This document shows, piece after piece, positions 32,980 to 43,964 of a stretch of 61,101 bases of DNA. The notes below the pieces were generated by a model that was not told the DNA's origin, made no database searches, and was given only the letters and a program-made list of their open reading frames with translations. Positions within the stretch are counted from its first letter, which is position 1; the number at the start of each line of letters is the position of its first letter. Location of the stretch: the NCBI RefSeq assembly GCF_963678635.1, contig NW_026970958.1, forward strand, positions 1 to 61,101. Direction: 5' to 3'. The position numbers and the translations under genes were made by a program. The stretch comes from Symsagittifera roscoffensis (Eukaryota; Xenacoelomorpha; Acoela; Convolutidae).

Positions 32980-34195
32980 CTACATTTCCCCCAGCGGTGC
33001 ATCAAACTTCAGTTCTACTGAAATGGTGCGATTAGTCAATTCAGGATGAATAAAGTCGTGTGAAGCCTCCTGAGTAGATGTGAGATCAAATGCCATAATA
33101 TAATGATTGTGATAATTAGCCAAACTTATTCCATGACTATTGTTAAAAACAAAGTCTAGAGCTTCCAATGTGTTATAGTATATTCTTTTGTTATCAGTCG
33201 TTGACACAGGAGTTCCTGCAATGGGTAGGTTGTTTCGGTAAACAATGATTTCATTCAGCTGAAATTTTTGATAATGAAACGAGTTTGTTCGGTTAGTACC
33301 CAGGTATGCTGTATTCGAGCTCATTGCCAAAATCATTCGACGAACTGGCTCTTTGGCAAAAACGTCTTCTTGTCGCCAACTTTGCACACCAGTTGTGGCC
33401 AAAAAAGTTCTTGGTAAAACTTCAATATAATTGTATATTGCAAGTGTTTTTAACAGAGTTTTTTCTATCGATGATAGTACAAAATCTGTTACTGTCGTTT
33501 TGCGCACATTTATGTTTAAAGTAATGTTTATTAGCGTGCTCAGACATAATAACAAAGTCATTAGGAGATCGTCTCAGAGAAAATTTTATTGTAACACCGC
33601 TGATAAGATGTTTGTCGCATGATAAAAAATCACAGGCAATTTTACCAATTAATCGGAATTCGCTTGATGCTGCTACGATTCGCTTACGTTCAGCGACATC
33701 TTCAGCTCGCCCATTAGCACAATCAATACCTGATGGATTATCTTCATGATAATAGCCTTGACAAGCAAGCCACGTTTTCTTTGCATCAATACCGTGAGAA
33801 AATTCTGTCTCAATGAAAGTCTTATGGGCAAAATTGGCATTAGTTGTTGAAATTTTTTCTCCATTCAGGGACATGGTGCATTCGGAAAATAAAGATAAAA
33901 GTGGATTGTTAACCAAATATGGTGCGTCTCGTTGCCCTGCCTCTGTGGCGTGAGTTCGCAGTACATTACCATTATTTTGAACAATGCGTGCTACAATCTC
34001 CAAGCGAGTTCGTTGAAGATCAATAAAGTTGTTTCCATCTCCTAAAACTTGAAATTCGAGCATGGGACCATCAGGTGAATAAGATGAACCAATTTTTTGA
34101 GTGAAAGCATTTTCAAATGTAACGAGTAGAGGAGGTTTTTCAAATAAATCTAATGAGCTGTGAGTTGCTTCAGTTGGTAATAAATTAGAAATCAT
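32980..34195 (-). pseudogene. Polinton major capsid protein (double jelly-roll), frameshifted
   Basis: The structural protein of the predicted Polinton virion. The N-terminal part (ATG 34195) and the C-terminal part (stop 32980) are in different frames, with the switch near 33500-33560. Typical features are an N-terminal segment around PMLEFQVLGDGNNFIDL, a middle segment with LRRSPNDF, and a C-terminal half with EVLPRTFL...RRMILAMSSNTAYLGT. Together the parts have about normal length for this family. Its start overlaps the end of the preceding small gene by 11 bases. Confidence 0.85.
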
Positions 34196-34603
34196 TTCGT
34201 AATTTGGTGAAAAAATTGGAGCGACTTCTCACTGGAGTTCGTTTCTTAGGAATGAGAGTTTTTCTTTTTCTTGTTGTTGTTGATGTTGTTGTCTTCCTCC
34301 GTTTTCTGCTCATACGCGACTTGCTGCGTCCAGCTCCAACTTGTTTTTTGATTGTGTTTTTTACTGTGTTTTTCAAGGCTTGTCTCGACGTTTTCTTCCT
34401 GGTTGCTATATCTATTAATTCGGGTGCTGCTTGAACAAGTAATTCTTTTCCAATACGTTTTGCTGATGGTAGTATAAATTTTCGAGCTAACGGAAGTGCT
34501 ACTTCTCCAATACCCATAGCCAGAGCACCAAAGCCACTACCCACTGTCTGTAATGTCCCGAGAAGTGAGGCATGGTTGCTTGATTATGATAGTACGCATC
34601 CAT
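34185..34603 (-). pseudogene. Polinton small basic virion-type protein, frameshifted near start
   Basis: A glycine-rich N-terminus (GSGFGALAMG), an amphipathic helix region (LPLARKFILPSAKRIGKELL) and a strongly basic C-terminus (KRRKTTTSTTTRKRK), a layout seen in small Polinton virion proteins and reminiscent of adenovirus pVI/pX. The best start is ATG 34603, five bases past the minor capsid stop, but the frame changes near 34545-34550. Downstream of that the frame is open to 34185. Confidence 0.6.
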
Positions 34604-34607
34604 AATC

Positions 34608-35485
34608 TTAATCAGAAAACTTTTGAAATTTTAAAGTCAAAACAACTTTTCCTCCTACTCCGGCAAATGGTACAAGTCTATCGATTTCTGTTCGTAGGTT
34701 TACCGCAATGCTCTGGATGTTATTCACGAGGAGTTTTTTATAATCTAAGTTGCTAAAAACTTTGCGATGATTTGGTTCAATCCTGCAAGCGTAACCGTTT
34801 TTCACACGTCGATTAGTATCAATGACTCTAAGCAATGGTGTTTAGTGTCACCCACAATCTGATAACGAATTATGTCCAAGTAGATAAACATCATTTGGGT
34901 TCCAGCACAGATATCAACAGGGTAGTCGGAGATGAGGTTTTGTGATGTGAGAGTGCTATGGATATGACTGGATTCTTTGTAGCCGATATGGTAACCAGTT
35001 CCATCTCTCAAACCTTTGAAACCTAAAATACTAGGAATTTGTGGACTTTCAGAGGTAATGCCTTCCCAATAATGCATCCACATTGAAAGATGTTTGGTAA
35101 TGGGGTCGATGCTATAACTGATATTATCAAGATCAATCTTCCGATTGATTTCGTCGAATATTTTCTCGATTTCGTCATAAACACCCTTTGTTATTTCACC
35201 TTTTTCTCCATCATATGGTCTGGATATTTTTTCTTTTGCCACTTTAAGGCTTGCTTTAACTTTGTCTTTTTTGTAGTACACTAGTTTGGTATCCGTAACA
35301 TTGTTAATATGAGTGGGAAACGTTATTTTTGTCAATGCAACTCTCCATCCACCTTGTAGATCGATATTTTCGCTTAGCAGATTTTTAAAGCTCGCTAGCG
35401 AGTTGTCATTGAAAATATTCATTGAGGCTGATGACACCAGTGTAATGGTAAATGAATTTTTTTCGCTTATAAAGTTGTCAGACAT
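34608..35485 (-). pseudogene. Polinton minor capsid (penton-type), left copy, frameshifted
   Basis: Single-jelly-roll minor capsid protein. ATG 35485 opens MSDNFISEKNSF and stays open to about 34835, where a shift moves the frame to the terminal part ending at 34608. Middle segment: IPSILGFKGLRDGTGYH. The end contains FSNLDYKKLLVNNIQSI, typical of Polinton penton homologues. It starts 3 bases after the integrase stop, so the genes are packed tightly. The right copy is cut off by the duplication junction. Confidence 0.8.
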
Positions 35486-35488
35486 TGT

Positions 35489-36767
35489 TTAGTTTGATCC
35501 TTTCTTTTCGAAGACCCTGATTAGTTCAGGCTCATAAAATTTACCCTTTATTGGTTCCTTATCAGCGTCGATGAGGTTATAAGTTGGTGGGTTTCTTGTT
35601 GGGATGTCAAACATTTCAAAAACTTCGTCAGTGAATGATTGTTTGTATCCTTTTCGAAACGGAAGGTCAATTTTTGCTATTCTAACAAAATCGCCAACGT
35701 AGAGCTTTAGTCGGCGTACTAGTTTCTGCGATTGTTCCACTCTTAATGAAATCAAACGTGGAACGTCCTTTTTGGTAACTTCATTCGGGGCGATTTTGGT
35801 AACGCGGTTTGTTCTCGAGTTAATTGTGTTGACAAAATCTTGAAGCTTATCGATGTATGAGTAGGTCCATTTGACCTCCAAATACTTATAAATCAAACCC
35901 TTTAGTGATCGAATCTTCCTCTCCGCGAAAGCGGATTTTTTTTCACTCTCTTTTGTATAAGTTTCGATGTCCTTTTCCTCACATAAAGTTTTGAATGACC
36001 CCTGTGCCTTTATCTACCCAAACTTTTTTCGGCTGTTTTGTTTTTATCATTTGTTTGAATGCTTCCGCAGTTGAGGTGGCATACTTTGATTTCAATGGTT
36101 GTACACGTAGAAAGCGGGACATGCAATCCACTGCAACCATAAGATATTTAATGTTTTTAATGTAATCTGCAAGTTTATCAATATACGCCAGGTCAATTGA
36201 CCATATTTTGTCTATGTCATGAACTATCACTTTGAGGCGTGGTGTTTTGCGACGAACTGTTCGATATTTTGTATATGCTGGCTCTGTATGTAAAAAACGT
36301 TTCGTTTTATTTCGTGAAATTTTTGATTCTTCTTTTAAATTCTGTACACTGCCAAACAATGCTGGACCTTTACTTGTAAATTTAGTTTTCAATATTTTTT
36401 CTTCAGCTGGTGTAATCTTGCCATTTTTTGTTTGTTTTTGTCTTCTTCTTCTCTGTCGTTGCAGAATCTGAATCGTTATCGGGCGTTTCGTACGACTCGG
36501 AGTCGTTTTCTGCTGCACCTTCTTCTCGTTTGGTTTTTTGCCGTGACCGTTCTCTTTCACCGTCTGCAACAGTCTTTCTGGTTTTGCGTCTCTCACTACT
36601 TTTTGAGTTGGCACTTCTTGACGTCGTCGACGACGACGACGAAGGTTTCTTCTCGGGAGAATGGAGGAGGAGGGCTGTAGATTTTGAAGGGGAATTTGTG
36701 GAACCTCTGCTTCTTTGCTTCTGTTGAGCTTGTTCCGTATTCGTTGACTGAACCTCGACTTTGGCAT
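35489..36767 (-). pseudogene. Polinton retrovirus-type integrase, left copy (disrupted)
   Basis: Inserts the element by DDE chemistry. The core is recognisable from about 36440: an HHCC-region equivalent with ISRNKTKRFL, first acidic residue in IWSIDLAYIDKL, VAVDCMSRFL, second acidic residue in VWVDKGT, and C-terminal beta-rich domain ending FYEPELIRV. An 8-nt deletion near 35997, just after DKGT, shifts the frame. ATG 36767 is far upstream: the first 120 residues are basic and overlap the preceding ORF in another frame, so the true start is unclear. Confidence 0.85.
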
Positions 36768-37613
36768 ACTTGTTCATAACCAACCGTTCATCAAGTTTGA
36801 GTGACCTCAAAATCAGTATAAAAGCAGGGTTGTAAAGTTTTTTAGTTTGTTGTTGTATATCATACAGAAAAACTGATGCTTTAAGAACTGTTGGCACTTT
36901 ATCAACGTAAATTTCTTCATTATCTTTATTTATTTCGACTCTCTCTGACTTTTTAATAACTTCAAGAACTTTTTTTGCTCGCTTAAGTTTGTGTTCGTCC
37001 ATGAGCTGTAACTGTAACAGGATACGTTTTTTAGATAATGCCTCACTAAGCTCAACACTTGTTTCCATCTCGTTACCTTCATCATCATCATCATCATCAT
37101 CATCATCGTCTTGAGAAGTGAGAGGGAGAGCTTGTTTTTGTGGATTGTTTTCTGCTTTGGCAACAATAGGTGGTTCAGGGGTTGTGGGAATGACTGCTGG
37201 CGTATCAATAGCTGATGTTGTTGTTCTTGCTGATTCATTTAGTGGTCTCAAACGGTTCAAATATGATAGTTGCGGTTTCTTGTGTTTGATTGAGTTGTCA
37301 AGCAAAATCTGTGCTGCATGTGGTTGATCTCTGATGTAAATATGCTTTGGAATTAGAACAAATTCTTCTGCTGCCATTTCTATGCAGTCAAATATTTGAA
37401 GCAAAAATAAAGTATTTGTCTGATTAGATAAAATCCTTGTTTGCTCAGTATAATAGCTCGTTTTTTTTCCGGACTCGTTTTTAGATTGATTAAAATTTTG
37501 TATGCTGTTTCGAATTTATTGAGGTTTGGGATACTGACAGGCCCATTACCGTTGACTACTTTGAGCAAGCATTCACAAACAACTGATATGATTTGACTAT
37601 TTGATGTTTTTTT
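36403..37613 (-). pseudogene. Polinton conserved acidic/low-complexity protein, left copy
   Basis: From ATG 37377 an open frame of 324 codons reaches 36403: EFVLIPKHIYIRDQPHAAQ, then a poly-aspartate run encoded by a (CAT)n/(GAT)n microsatellite at 37079-37109, then a serine- and lysine-rich tail. Upstream, another frame (37613-37380) reads GPVSIPNLNKF...SPEKKRAIILSKQG, which looks like the true N-terminus of the same protein, separated by a shift near 37410. Both duplicated copies share that shift. Function unknown. Confidence 0.55.
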
Positions 37614-38109
37614 CTAATGAAGCCTCGTAGTTGAGTTGGGTTCAACTGTACCATGTGCTGCAGAATAAATAATTTTTTCGCGTTCATTTGTGATGGGTGT
37701 CACTTCTGCTTTATCTAAAGGTAAATAGAAAATTGACGGACCAGGTGGTATTATGTTTGAACAGTATCTGAGACAGTCTGATGTTCGGGGATCTAAATCT
37801 ATTAATAGATGTCCGAAGCTGTCCTTTGTAGCCAGTTCATACGATTGACGTAAGAATTTAGGTGCATTTAGTTGCCTTCCGAGGTGATCAAGTTGCTGAA
37901 TATCACGAGGTGATTTGAATAAAATGATGTGAGATGTGTTCAAATCAATAGCTCGGGACCATCGGCTTTGTTTGAATAAATTATGTTTAACATAAATAAC
38001 ATCTAAGCCCCTGTGTCTTCCTGCTGTTGCTAATTTAACGAATTCTTTGTCATTGTATATTTCTTCGCATGAGTCATCAAACACTAACAGAATGTTTTCA
38101 ATGTTTCTC
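37614..38109 (-). pseudogene. Polinton packaging ATPase, left copy lacking P-loop
   Basis: FtsK/HerA-superfamily ATPase that would pump DNA into capsids. Only the C-terminal two thirds remain: Walker B region ILLVFDDSCEE, then HRGLDVIYVKHNLF and the sensor-like LNTSHIILFKSPRD. The N-terminal part with Walker A is missing because of the 1,048-bp deletion at 38109, which joins it out of frame to an unrelated gene. Confidence 0.85.
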
Positions 38110-38674
38110 TGGTGTCATCCAAGCCAAGAACACTAAATTTGGAGATAGGTACGTCTCCGCTTTTGCTAGTCTTTCGTTGTTGCTCATTTGTCAGCCAATC
38201 AAAAAAGACCTTAGTTTTTTTCAGGGAACAGTGATTCCTAGAGTTATAATTAGGTTGTAAATGTCTATTGCAAGATGGATAATTCTTTAAAGGTAAGTTT
38301 TCAATTCTCGGGCAACCCAATTCATCAAGATTCACAACTTCTCGATCCAAGTACTTTGCAAGGAGTTCAGCTATCTCTTTTCCTTTGGCGTAAAATACAG
38401 CGTTAGGATTTTTCAAAAAAAAACTTTCAATAATCTGATTTAGGTTTAAATATAAATAATCTCCGCTTTCCCAGTGAATTCCGTGCAAGTATTGTGTTAA
38501 CCAGTTGTACGCTTTTTGTTCAGCTTTGGGTAGTGAGTTGAAAGGGACTAGAGTTAGAAAAATAAGCGAGTCGCTATATTCAGAAGTCGTAATGACTATT
38601 TCTTTAACTATAAAGGTACTTTTTTTATAGCGAAATCCTTCCAAATCTATGACGACTGATCGTTCGCTCAACAT
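38084..38674 (-). CDS. Polinton conserved protein (VIDLEGF family), left copy
   Basis: A 196-codon frame from ATG 38674. It starts with the hallmark VVIDLEGFRYKKSTFIVKE and contains LHGIHWESGDY and a C/H pattern (CPRIENL...NYPSCNRH). Similar proteins are common beside invertebrate Polintons; the DxE opening suggests an exonuclease-like RNase H fold, but this is not certain. The last residues are read through the deletion junction, so the native C-terminus is altered. The right copy is frameshifted. Confidence 0.6.
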   Translation of the reverse strand: MLSERSVVIDLEGFRYKKSTFIVKEIVITTSEYSDSLIFLTLVPFNSLPKAEQKAYNWLTQYLHGIHWESGDYLYLNLNQIIESFFLKNPNAVFYAKGKEIAELLAKYLDREVVNLDELGCPRIENLPLKNYPSCNRHLQPNYNSRNHCSLKKTKVFFDWLTNEQQRKTSKSGDVPISKFSVLGLDDTRETLKTFC

Positions 38675-39061
38675 TCTAATAACTGATAGAGTTCTGGTCT
38701 GGTTAGTTTGACGAATAAACAGAAAGTAATACCACTCAAACGACCAATCAGACTGCTGTTACACTTCCAGGGTAACATATAGCAGTAAGTGAGACCCGTG
38801 TTGTAAACTTCGTCAACAAAACCTGCAGCGTCATGTAAAATTGCATGCAGACGTAGTATTTTTGAATCTTTTAAATATTTGTCCAAGGAAGAGTCGTCTA
38901 TGCCAATAAGACCTCCATATGGCCTAAGTTTAATAGCACTGGAAAAGAAAAACAAAGAACATGCAGCCAGAAAGTAATTCCGACGGTCAGAATTTTCCGG
39001 ATAGGTTTTTTTCACAGTCAAATAAATCTCATGAATGATTTCCAAGTCTGTTGAGGTAACT
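38668..39061 (-). pseudogene. Polinton hypothetical protein, left copy, 5'-truncated
   Basis: Same protein as 43958-44395. It begins inside the frame at the duplication junction (39061) with no start codon of its own, and carries an 8-codon in-frame deletion. It overlaps the start of the downstream gene by a few bases (38668-38674), as in the right unit. Confidence 0.6.
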
Positions 39062-39722
39062 CTACGTCCAAGGGTGCTTTAGTGTCACCCACAATCTGAT
39101 AACAAATTATGTCCGCGTAGATAAACATCATTTGGGTACCAGCAGAGATATCAACAGGGTAGTCGGAGATGAGGTTTTGTGATGTGAGAGCGCTATGGAT
39201 ATGACTGGATTCTTTGTAGCCGATATGGTAACCAGTTCCATCTCTCAAACCTTTGAAACCTAAAATACTAGGAATTTGTGGACTTTCAAAGGTAATGCCT
39301 TCCCAATAATGCATCCACATTGAAAGATGTTTGGTAATGGGGTCGATGCTATAACTGATATTATCAAGATCAATCTTCCGATTGATTTCGTTGAATATTT
39401 TCTCAATTTCGTCATAAACACCCTTTGTTATTTCACCTTTTTCTCCATCATATGGTCTGGATATTTTTTCTTTTGCCACTTTAAGGCTTGCTTTAACTTT
39501 GTCTTTTTTGCAGTACACTAGTTTGGTATCCGTAACATTGTTGTTATGAGTAGGAAACGTTATTTCTGTCAATGCAACTCTCCAATCACCTTGTAGATCG
39601 ATATTTTCGCTTAGCAGATTTTTAAAGCTCGCTAGCGAGTTGTCATTGAAAATATTCATTGAGGCTGATGACACCAGTGTAATGGTAAACGAATTTTTTT
39701 TGCTTATAAAGTTGTCAGACAT
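39062..39722 (-). pseudogene. Polinton minor capsid, right copy, 3'-truncated
   Basis: Identical in design to the left copy from ATG 39722, but after GDTKAPL the unit junction at about 39061-39075 replaces the C-terminal 75 residues with out-of-frame sequence ending at 39018. It therefore lacks the last jelly-roll strands. Confidence 0.85.
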
Positions 39723-39725
39723 TGT

Positions 39726-41011
39726 TTAGTTTGATCCTTCCTTTTCCAAGACCCTGATTAGTTCAGGCTCACAAAATTTACCCTCTATTGGTTCCTTATC
39801 AGCGTCGATGAGGTTATAAGTTGGTGGGTTTCTTGTTGAGATGTCAAAGATTTCAAAAACTTCGTCAGTGAATGATTGTTTGTATCCTTTTCGAAACGGA
39901 AGTTCAATTTTTGCTATTCTAACAAAATCACCAACGTAGAGCTTTGGTCGGCGTACTAGTTTCTGCGATTGTTCCACTCTTATTGAAATGAGACGTGGAA
40001 CGGCCTTTTTGGTAACTTCATTCGGGGCGATTTTGGTAACGCGGTTTGTTCTCGAGTTAATTGTGTTGACAAAATCTTGAAGCTTATCGATGTATGAGTA
40101 GGTCCATTTGCCCTCCAAATACTTATAAATCAAACCCTTTAGTGATCGAATCTTCCTCTCCGCGAAAGCGGATTTTTTTCATTCTCTGTTGTATAAGTTT
40201 CGATGTCCTTTTTCTAACATGAAGTTTTGAATGACCCCTTGAACTCTGTGCCTTTATCTACCCAAACTTTTTTTGGCTGTTTTGTTTTTATCATTTGTTT
40301 GCATGCTTCCGCAGGTGAGGTGGCATACTTTGATTTCAATGGTTGTACACGTCGAAAGCGGGACATTCAATCCACTGCAACCATAAGATATTTAATGTTT
40401 TTAATGTAATCTGCAAGTTTATCAACATACGCCAGGTCAATTGACCATATTTCGTCTATGTCATGAACTATCACTTTGAGGCGTGGTATTTTGCGACGAA
40501 CTGTTCGATATTTTGTATATGCTGGCTCTGTATGTAAAAAACGTTTCACTTTATTTCGTGAAATTTTTGATTCCTCTTTTAAATTCTGTACACTGCCAAA
40601 CAATGCTGGACCTTTACTTGTAAATTTAGTTTTCAATATTTTTTCTTCAGCTGGTGTAATCTTGCCATTTTTTGTTTGTTTTTGTCTTCTTCTTCTCTGT
40701 CGTTGCAGAATCTGAATCGTTATCGGGCGTTTCGTACGACTCGGAGTCTTTTTCTGCTGCACCTTCTTCTCGTTTGGTTTTTTGCCGTGACCGTTCTCTT
40801 TCACCGTCTGCAACAGTCTTTCTGGTTTTGCGTCTCTCACTACTTTTTGAGGTGGCACTTCTTGACGTCGTCGACGACGACGACGAAGGTTTCTTCTCGG
40901 GAGAAAGGAGGAGGAGGGCTGTAGATTTTGAAGGGGAATTTGTGGAACCTCTGCTTCTTTGCTTCTGTTGAGCTTGTTCCGTATTCGTTGACTGAACCTC
41001 GACTTTAGCAT
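39726..41011 (-). pseudogene. Polinton integrase, right copy (disrupted differently)
   Basis: The DKGTEF region that is deleted in the left copy is intact here. This copy instead has TGA 40367-40369 (TGC in the left copy), TAG 40214-40216 (GAG in the left copy) and one base fewer in the T-run at about 40172-40178, which shifts frame. The C-terminal domain is open from 40133 to 39726. Confidence 0.85.
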
Positions 41012-41857
41012 ACTTGTTCATAACCAACCGTTCATCAAGTTTGAGTGACCTCAAAATCAGTATAAAAGCAGGGTTGTAAAGTTTTTTAGTTTGTTGTTGT
41101 ATATCATACAGAAAAACTGATGCTTTAAGAACTGTTGGCACTTTATCAACGTAAATTTCTTCATTATCTTTATTTATTTTGACTCTCTCTGACTTTTTAA
41201 TAACTTCAAGAACTTTTTTTGCTCGCTTAAGTTTGTGTTCGTCCATGAGCTGTAATTGTAACAGGATACGTTTTTTAGATAATGCCTCACTAAGCTCAAC
41301 ACTTGTTTCCATCTCGTTACCTTCATCATCATCATCATCATCATCATCATCGTCTTGAGAAGTGAGAGGGAGAGCTTGTTTTTGTGGATTGTTTTCTGCT
41401 TTGGCAACAATAGGTGGTTCAGGGGTTGTGGGAATGACTGCTGGCGTATCAATAGCTGATGTTGTTGTTCTTGCTGATTCATTTAGTGGTCTCAAACGGT
41501 TCAAATATGATAGTTGCGGTTTCTTGTGTTTGATTGAGTTGTCAAGCAAAATCTGTGCTGCATGTGGTTGATCTCTGATGTAAATATGCTTTGGAATTAG
41601 AACAAATTCTTCTGCTGCCATTTCTATGCAGTCAAATATTTGAAGCAAAAATAAAGTATTTGTCTGATTAGATAAAATCCTTGTTTGCTCAGTATAATAG
41701 CTCGTTTTTTTTCCGGACTCGTTTTTAGATTGATTAAAATTTTGTATGCTGTTTCGAATTTATTGAGGTTTGGGATACTGACAGGCCCATTACCGTTGAC
41801 TACTTTGAGCAAGCATTCACAAACAACTGATATGATTTGACTATTTGATGTTTTTTT
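40647..41857 (-). pseudogene. Polinton acidic/low-complexity protein, right copy
   Basis: Counterpart of 36403-37613 with a handful of substitutions (ATG 41621, stop 40647). The shift between the N-terminal frame (41812-41624) and the main frame is shared with the left copy. The A-run after the ATPase stop is two bases longer here, which changes how this frame joins the ATPase frame. Confidence 0.55.
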
Positions 41858-41859
41858 TT

Positions 41860-42588
41860 CTAATGAAGCCTCGTAGTTGAGTTGGGTTCAACTGTACCAT
41901 GTGCTGCAGAATAAATAATTTTTTCGCGTTCATTTGTGATGGGTGTCACTTCTGCTTTATCTAAAGGTAAATAGAAAATTGACGGACCAGGTGGTATTAT
42001 GTTTGAACAGTATCTGAGACAGTCTGATGTTCGGGGATCTAAATCTATTAATGGATGTCCGAAGCTGTCCTTTGTAGCCAGTTCATACGATTGACGTAAG
42101 AATTTAGGTGCATTTAGTTGCCTTCCGAGGTGATCAAGTTGCTGAATATCACGAGGTGATTTGAATAAAATGATGTGAGATGTGTTCAAATCAATAGCTC
42201 GGGACCATCGGCTTTGTTTGAATAAATTATGTTTAACATAAATAACATCTAAGCCCCTGTGTCTTCCTGCTGTTGCTAATTTAACGAATTCTTTGTCATT
42301 GTATATTTCTTCGCATGAGTCATCAAACACCAACAGAATGTTTTCAATGTTTCTCAAACGATCGAATCAGTCAAATTTTACAAATTCAATATGAATTCTG
42401 CGAGCGTTTAACTCGTCCATAAGTACAGGTTGAATATCTTTGTAAAAAAATAACACTCTTTCAAATTTGGGATAAAATGATCTTCCTGTCAATACCTTGA
42501 AAATCAACTCTGTTTTTCCCGATCCTGACGGTCCTACAACTGCCATAAACAGTCTTGTCGACGTATCAATTATTTTTATTCATATCCT
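41860..42588 (-). pseudogene. Polinton packaging ATPase, right copy, with P-loop and one TGA
   Basis: Has both nucleotide motifs: Walker A GPSGSGKT near 42508-42531 and Walker B ILLVFDDS. The frame is continuous from about 42570 to TAG 41860-41862 except for TGA near 42369-42371, between the two motifs. The expected start codon is not in frame at the 5' end, where ATGAATAAA lies one frame away. About 240 codons, normal for this family. It overlaps the adjacent membrane-protein gene slightly. Confidence 0.85.
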
Positions 42589-42858
42589 TGGGTTTGGTAG
42601 CACGTACCCAACTAAACCAGACAATATTGAAAACCAAACTGACGTTTCTTCACAGCTTATTTGCGTCCAAGAAAATTTATAGATGCAAAAAGTGAGTAAA
42701 ATGAAAATTAAAATCATTTGAGACATAAAAACTACTTCTGATCTGGGGACTGTAACATCATTACAAAACTTCAAAGATTTTTGTTCAGTGTTTGTTTGAT
42801 CATAAGCAAAATTGGTAACTATAGTAGCATCAGGCTCATTAATAGCTAATTCAGACAT
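42580..42858 (-). CDS. Polinton small membrane protein
   Basis: Ninety-two residues from ATG 42858. A polar N-terminus, a hydrophobic helix (MILIFILLTFCIYKF, about residues 46-62), and a C-terminal hydrophobic stretch ending GYVLPNPRI. Small one- or two-pass membrane proteins of this shape occur beside the ATPase in other Polintons; function unknown. Present only in the right unit. Confidence 0.6.
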   Translation of the reverse strand: MSELAINEPDATIVTNFAYDQTNTEQKSLKFCNDVTVPRSEVVFMSQMILIFILLTFCIYKFSWTQISCEETSVWFSILSGLVGYVLPNPRI

Positions 42859-42951
42859 TCAGTTGTTCGATTTATATTTCTCTCTCTAACTGGTTCTTTC
42901 TAACTCTTCTTTATCTATATAAATGTGTTCTTGTCATAAAATATGTATTAT

Positions 42952-43227
42952 CTATACTTCAGAACAATAAAAAATCTCGTATCGAGTATAACTTTTAGAG
43001 TCATTAGTTATGTCATTGTCATTGTCAAGCAGCATTTCCACAACATAATTGGCTGGCACATATTCAGTTTTTGCATGAAATACAACTTTCTTTACAGAGT
43101 TCTCTTTTACTAGTTTCTGAACTTCCTCAGGTAGGTCACTGCTTTGAAGATCCATTTGAACTCCGGGTTGACGTTTGGGCACTAAGACTAGCCTGGGAAG
43201 ACATACTCCTCGTTTGTTGGCCAACAT
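42952..43227 (-). CDS. Polinton hypothetical protein
   Basis: Ninety-one residues from ATG 43227, beginning MLANKRGVCLPRLVLVPKRQ. No recognised domain. It sits 5 bases past the stop of the next upstream gene, consistent with the compact minus-strand array. Deleted from the left unit. Confidence 0.5.
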   Translation of the reverse strand: MLANKRGVCLPRLVLVPKRQPGVQMDLQSSDLPEEVQKLVKENSVKKVVFHAKTEYVPANYVVEMLLDNDNDITNDSKSYTRYEIFYCSEV

Positions 43228-43232
43228 TTTGA

Positions 43233-43481
43233 CTAAACTTGTTTGTGTCGTTGAAAATAGATGAATCGGTCAATCACTGGGGAAAAATTTCTTAAAATAG
43301 TCATTTCGTCTCCTGAGAGAGTAATTTGTCCTTTCCGCTGCACAACTTGACCTCGGCAATTGATTTGTTCTGTTCTGGTCAAAGTTATTTTGATATCACT
43401 CTCTGGTGTCATCCAAGCCAAGAACACTAAATTTGGAGATAGGTACGTCTCCGCTTTTGCTAGTCTTTCGTTGTTGCTCAT
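43233..43481 (-). CDS. Polinton hypothetical protein
   Basis: Eighty-two residues from ATG 43481, beginning MSNNERLAKAETYLSPN, with a basic, beta-rich middle (GQVVQRKGQITLSGDE). Its start overlaps the 3' end of the VIDLEGF gene in another frame. Only its first part survives in the left unit. Confidence 0.5.
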   Translation of the reverse strand: MSNNERLAKAETYLSPNLVFLAWMTPESDIKITLTRTEQINCRGQVVQRKGQITLSGDEMTILRNFSPVIDRFIYFQRHKQV

Positions 43482-43484
43482 TTA

Positions 43485-43964
43485 TCAGCCAATCAAAAAA
43501 GACCTTCGTTTTTTTAGGGAATAGTGATTCCTAGAGTTATAATTAGGTTGTAAATGTCTATTGCAAGATGGATAATTCTTTAAATGTAAGTTTTCAATTC
43601 TCGGGCAACCCAATTCATCAAGATTCACAACTTCTCGATACAAGTACTTTGCAAGGAGTTCAGCCATCTCTTTTCCTTTGGCGTAAAATACAGCGTTAGG
43701 ATTTTTCAAAACAAAACTTTCAATAATCTGATTTAGGTTTAAATATAAATAATCTCCGCTTTCCCAGTGAATTCCGTGCAAGTATTGTGTTAACCAGTTG
43801 TACGCTTTTTGTTCAGCTTTGGGTAGTGAGTTGAAAGGGACTGGAGGTAGAAAAATAAGAGTCGCTATATTCAGAAGTCGTAATGACTATTTCTTTAACT
43901 ATAAAGGTACTTTTTTATAGTGAAATCCTTCCAAATCTATGACGACTGATCGTTCGCTCAACAT
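43485..43964 (-). pseudogene. Polinton VIDLEGF-family protein, right copy, frameshifted
   Basis: Counterpart of 38084-38674. A 2-nt loss near 43862 and a 1-nt change in the T-run near 43508-43514 break the frame; the open middle part is 43781-43485. So the left unit holds the better copy of this gene while the right unit holds the better ATPase. Confidence 0.75.

Larger units (their letters stand above)
34838..39061. repeat. internal Polinton duplication, left unit (with deletion)
   Basis: Matches 39075-44376 at high identity in the same direction. Relative to the right unit it lacks 1,048 bp (right-unit 42356-43403) at 38109/38110, where both deletion edges share CTC/TCTC. It also lacks 24 bp near 38939. 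The unit boundary at 39061 replaces the 5' end of the hypothetical gene and abuts the truncated minor capsid of the right unit. Confidence 0.9.

Noticed and set aside
36428-36727. Plus-strand protein opposite the acidic Polinton ORF
   Set aside because: Antisense shadow of a serine- and lysine-rich low-complexity segment; present in both units only because of the duplication.
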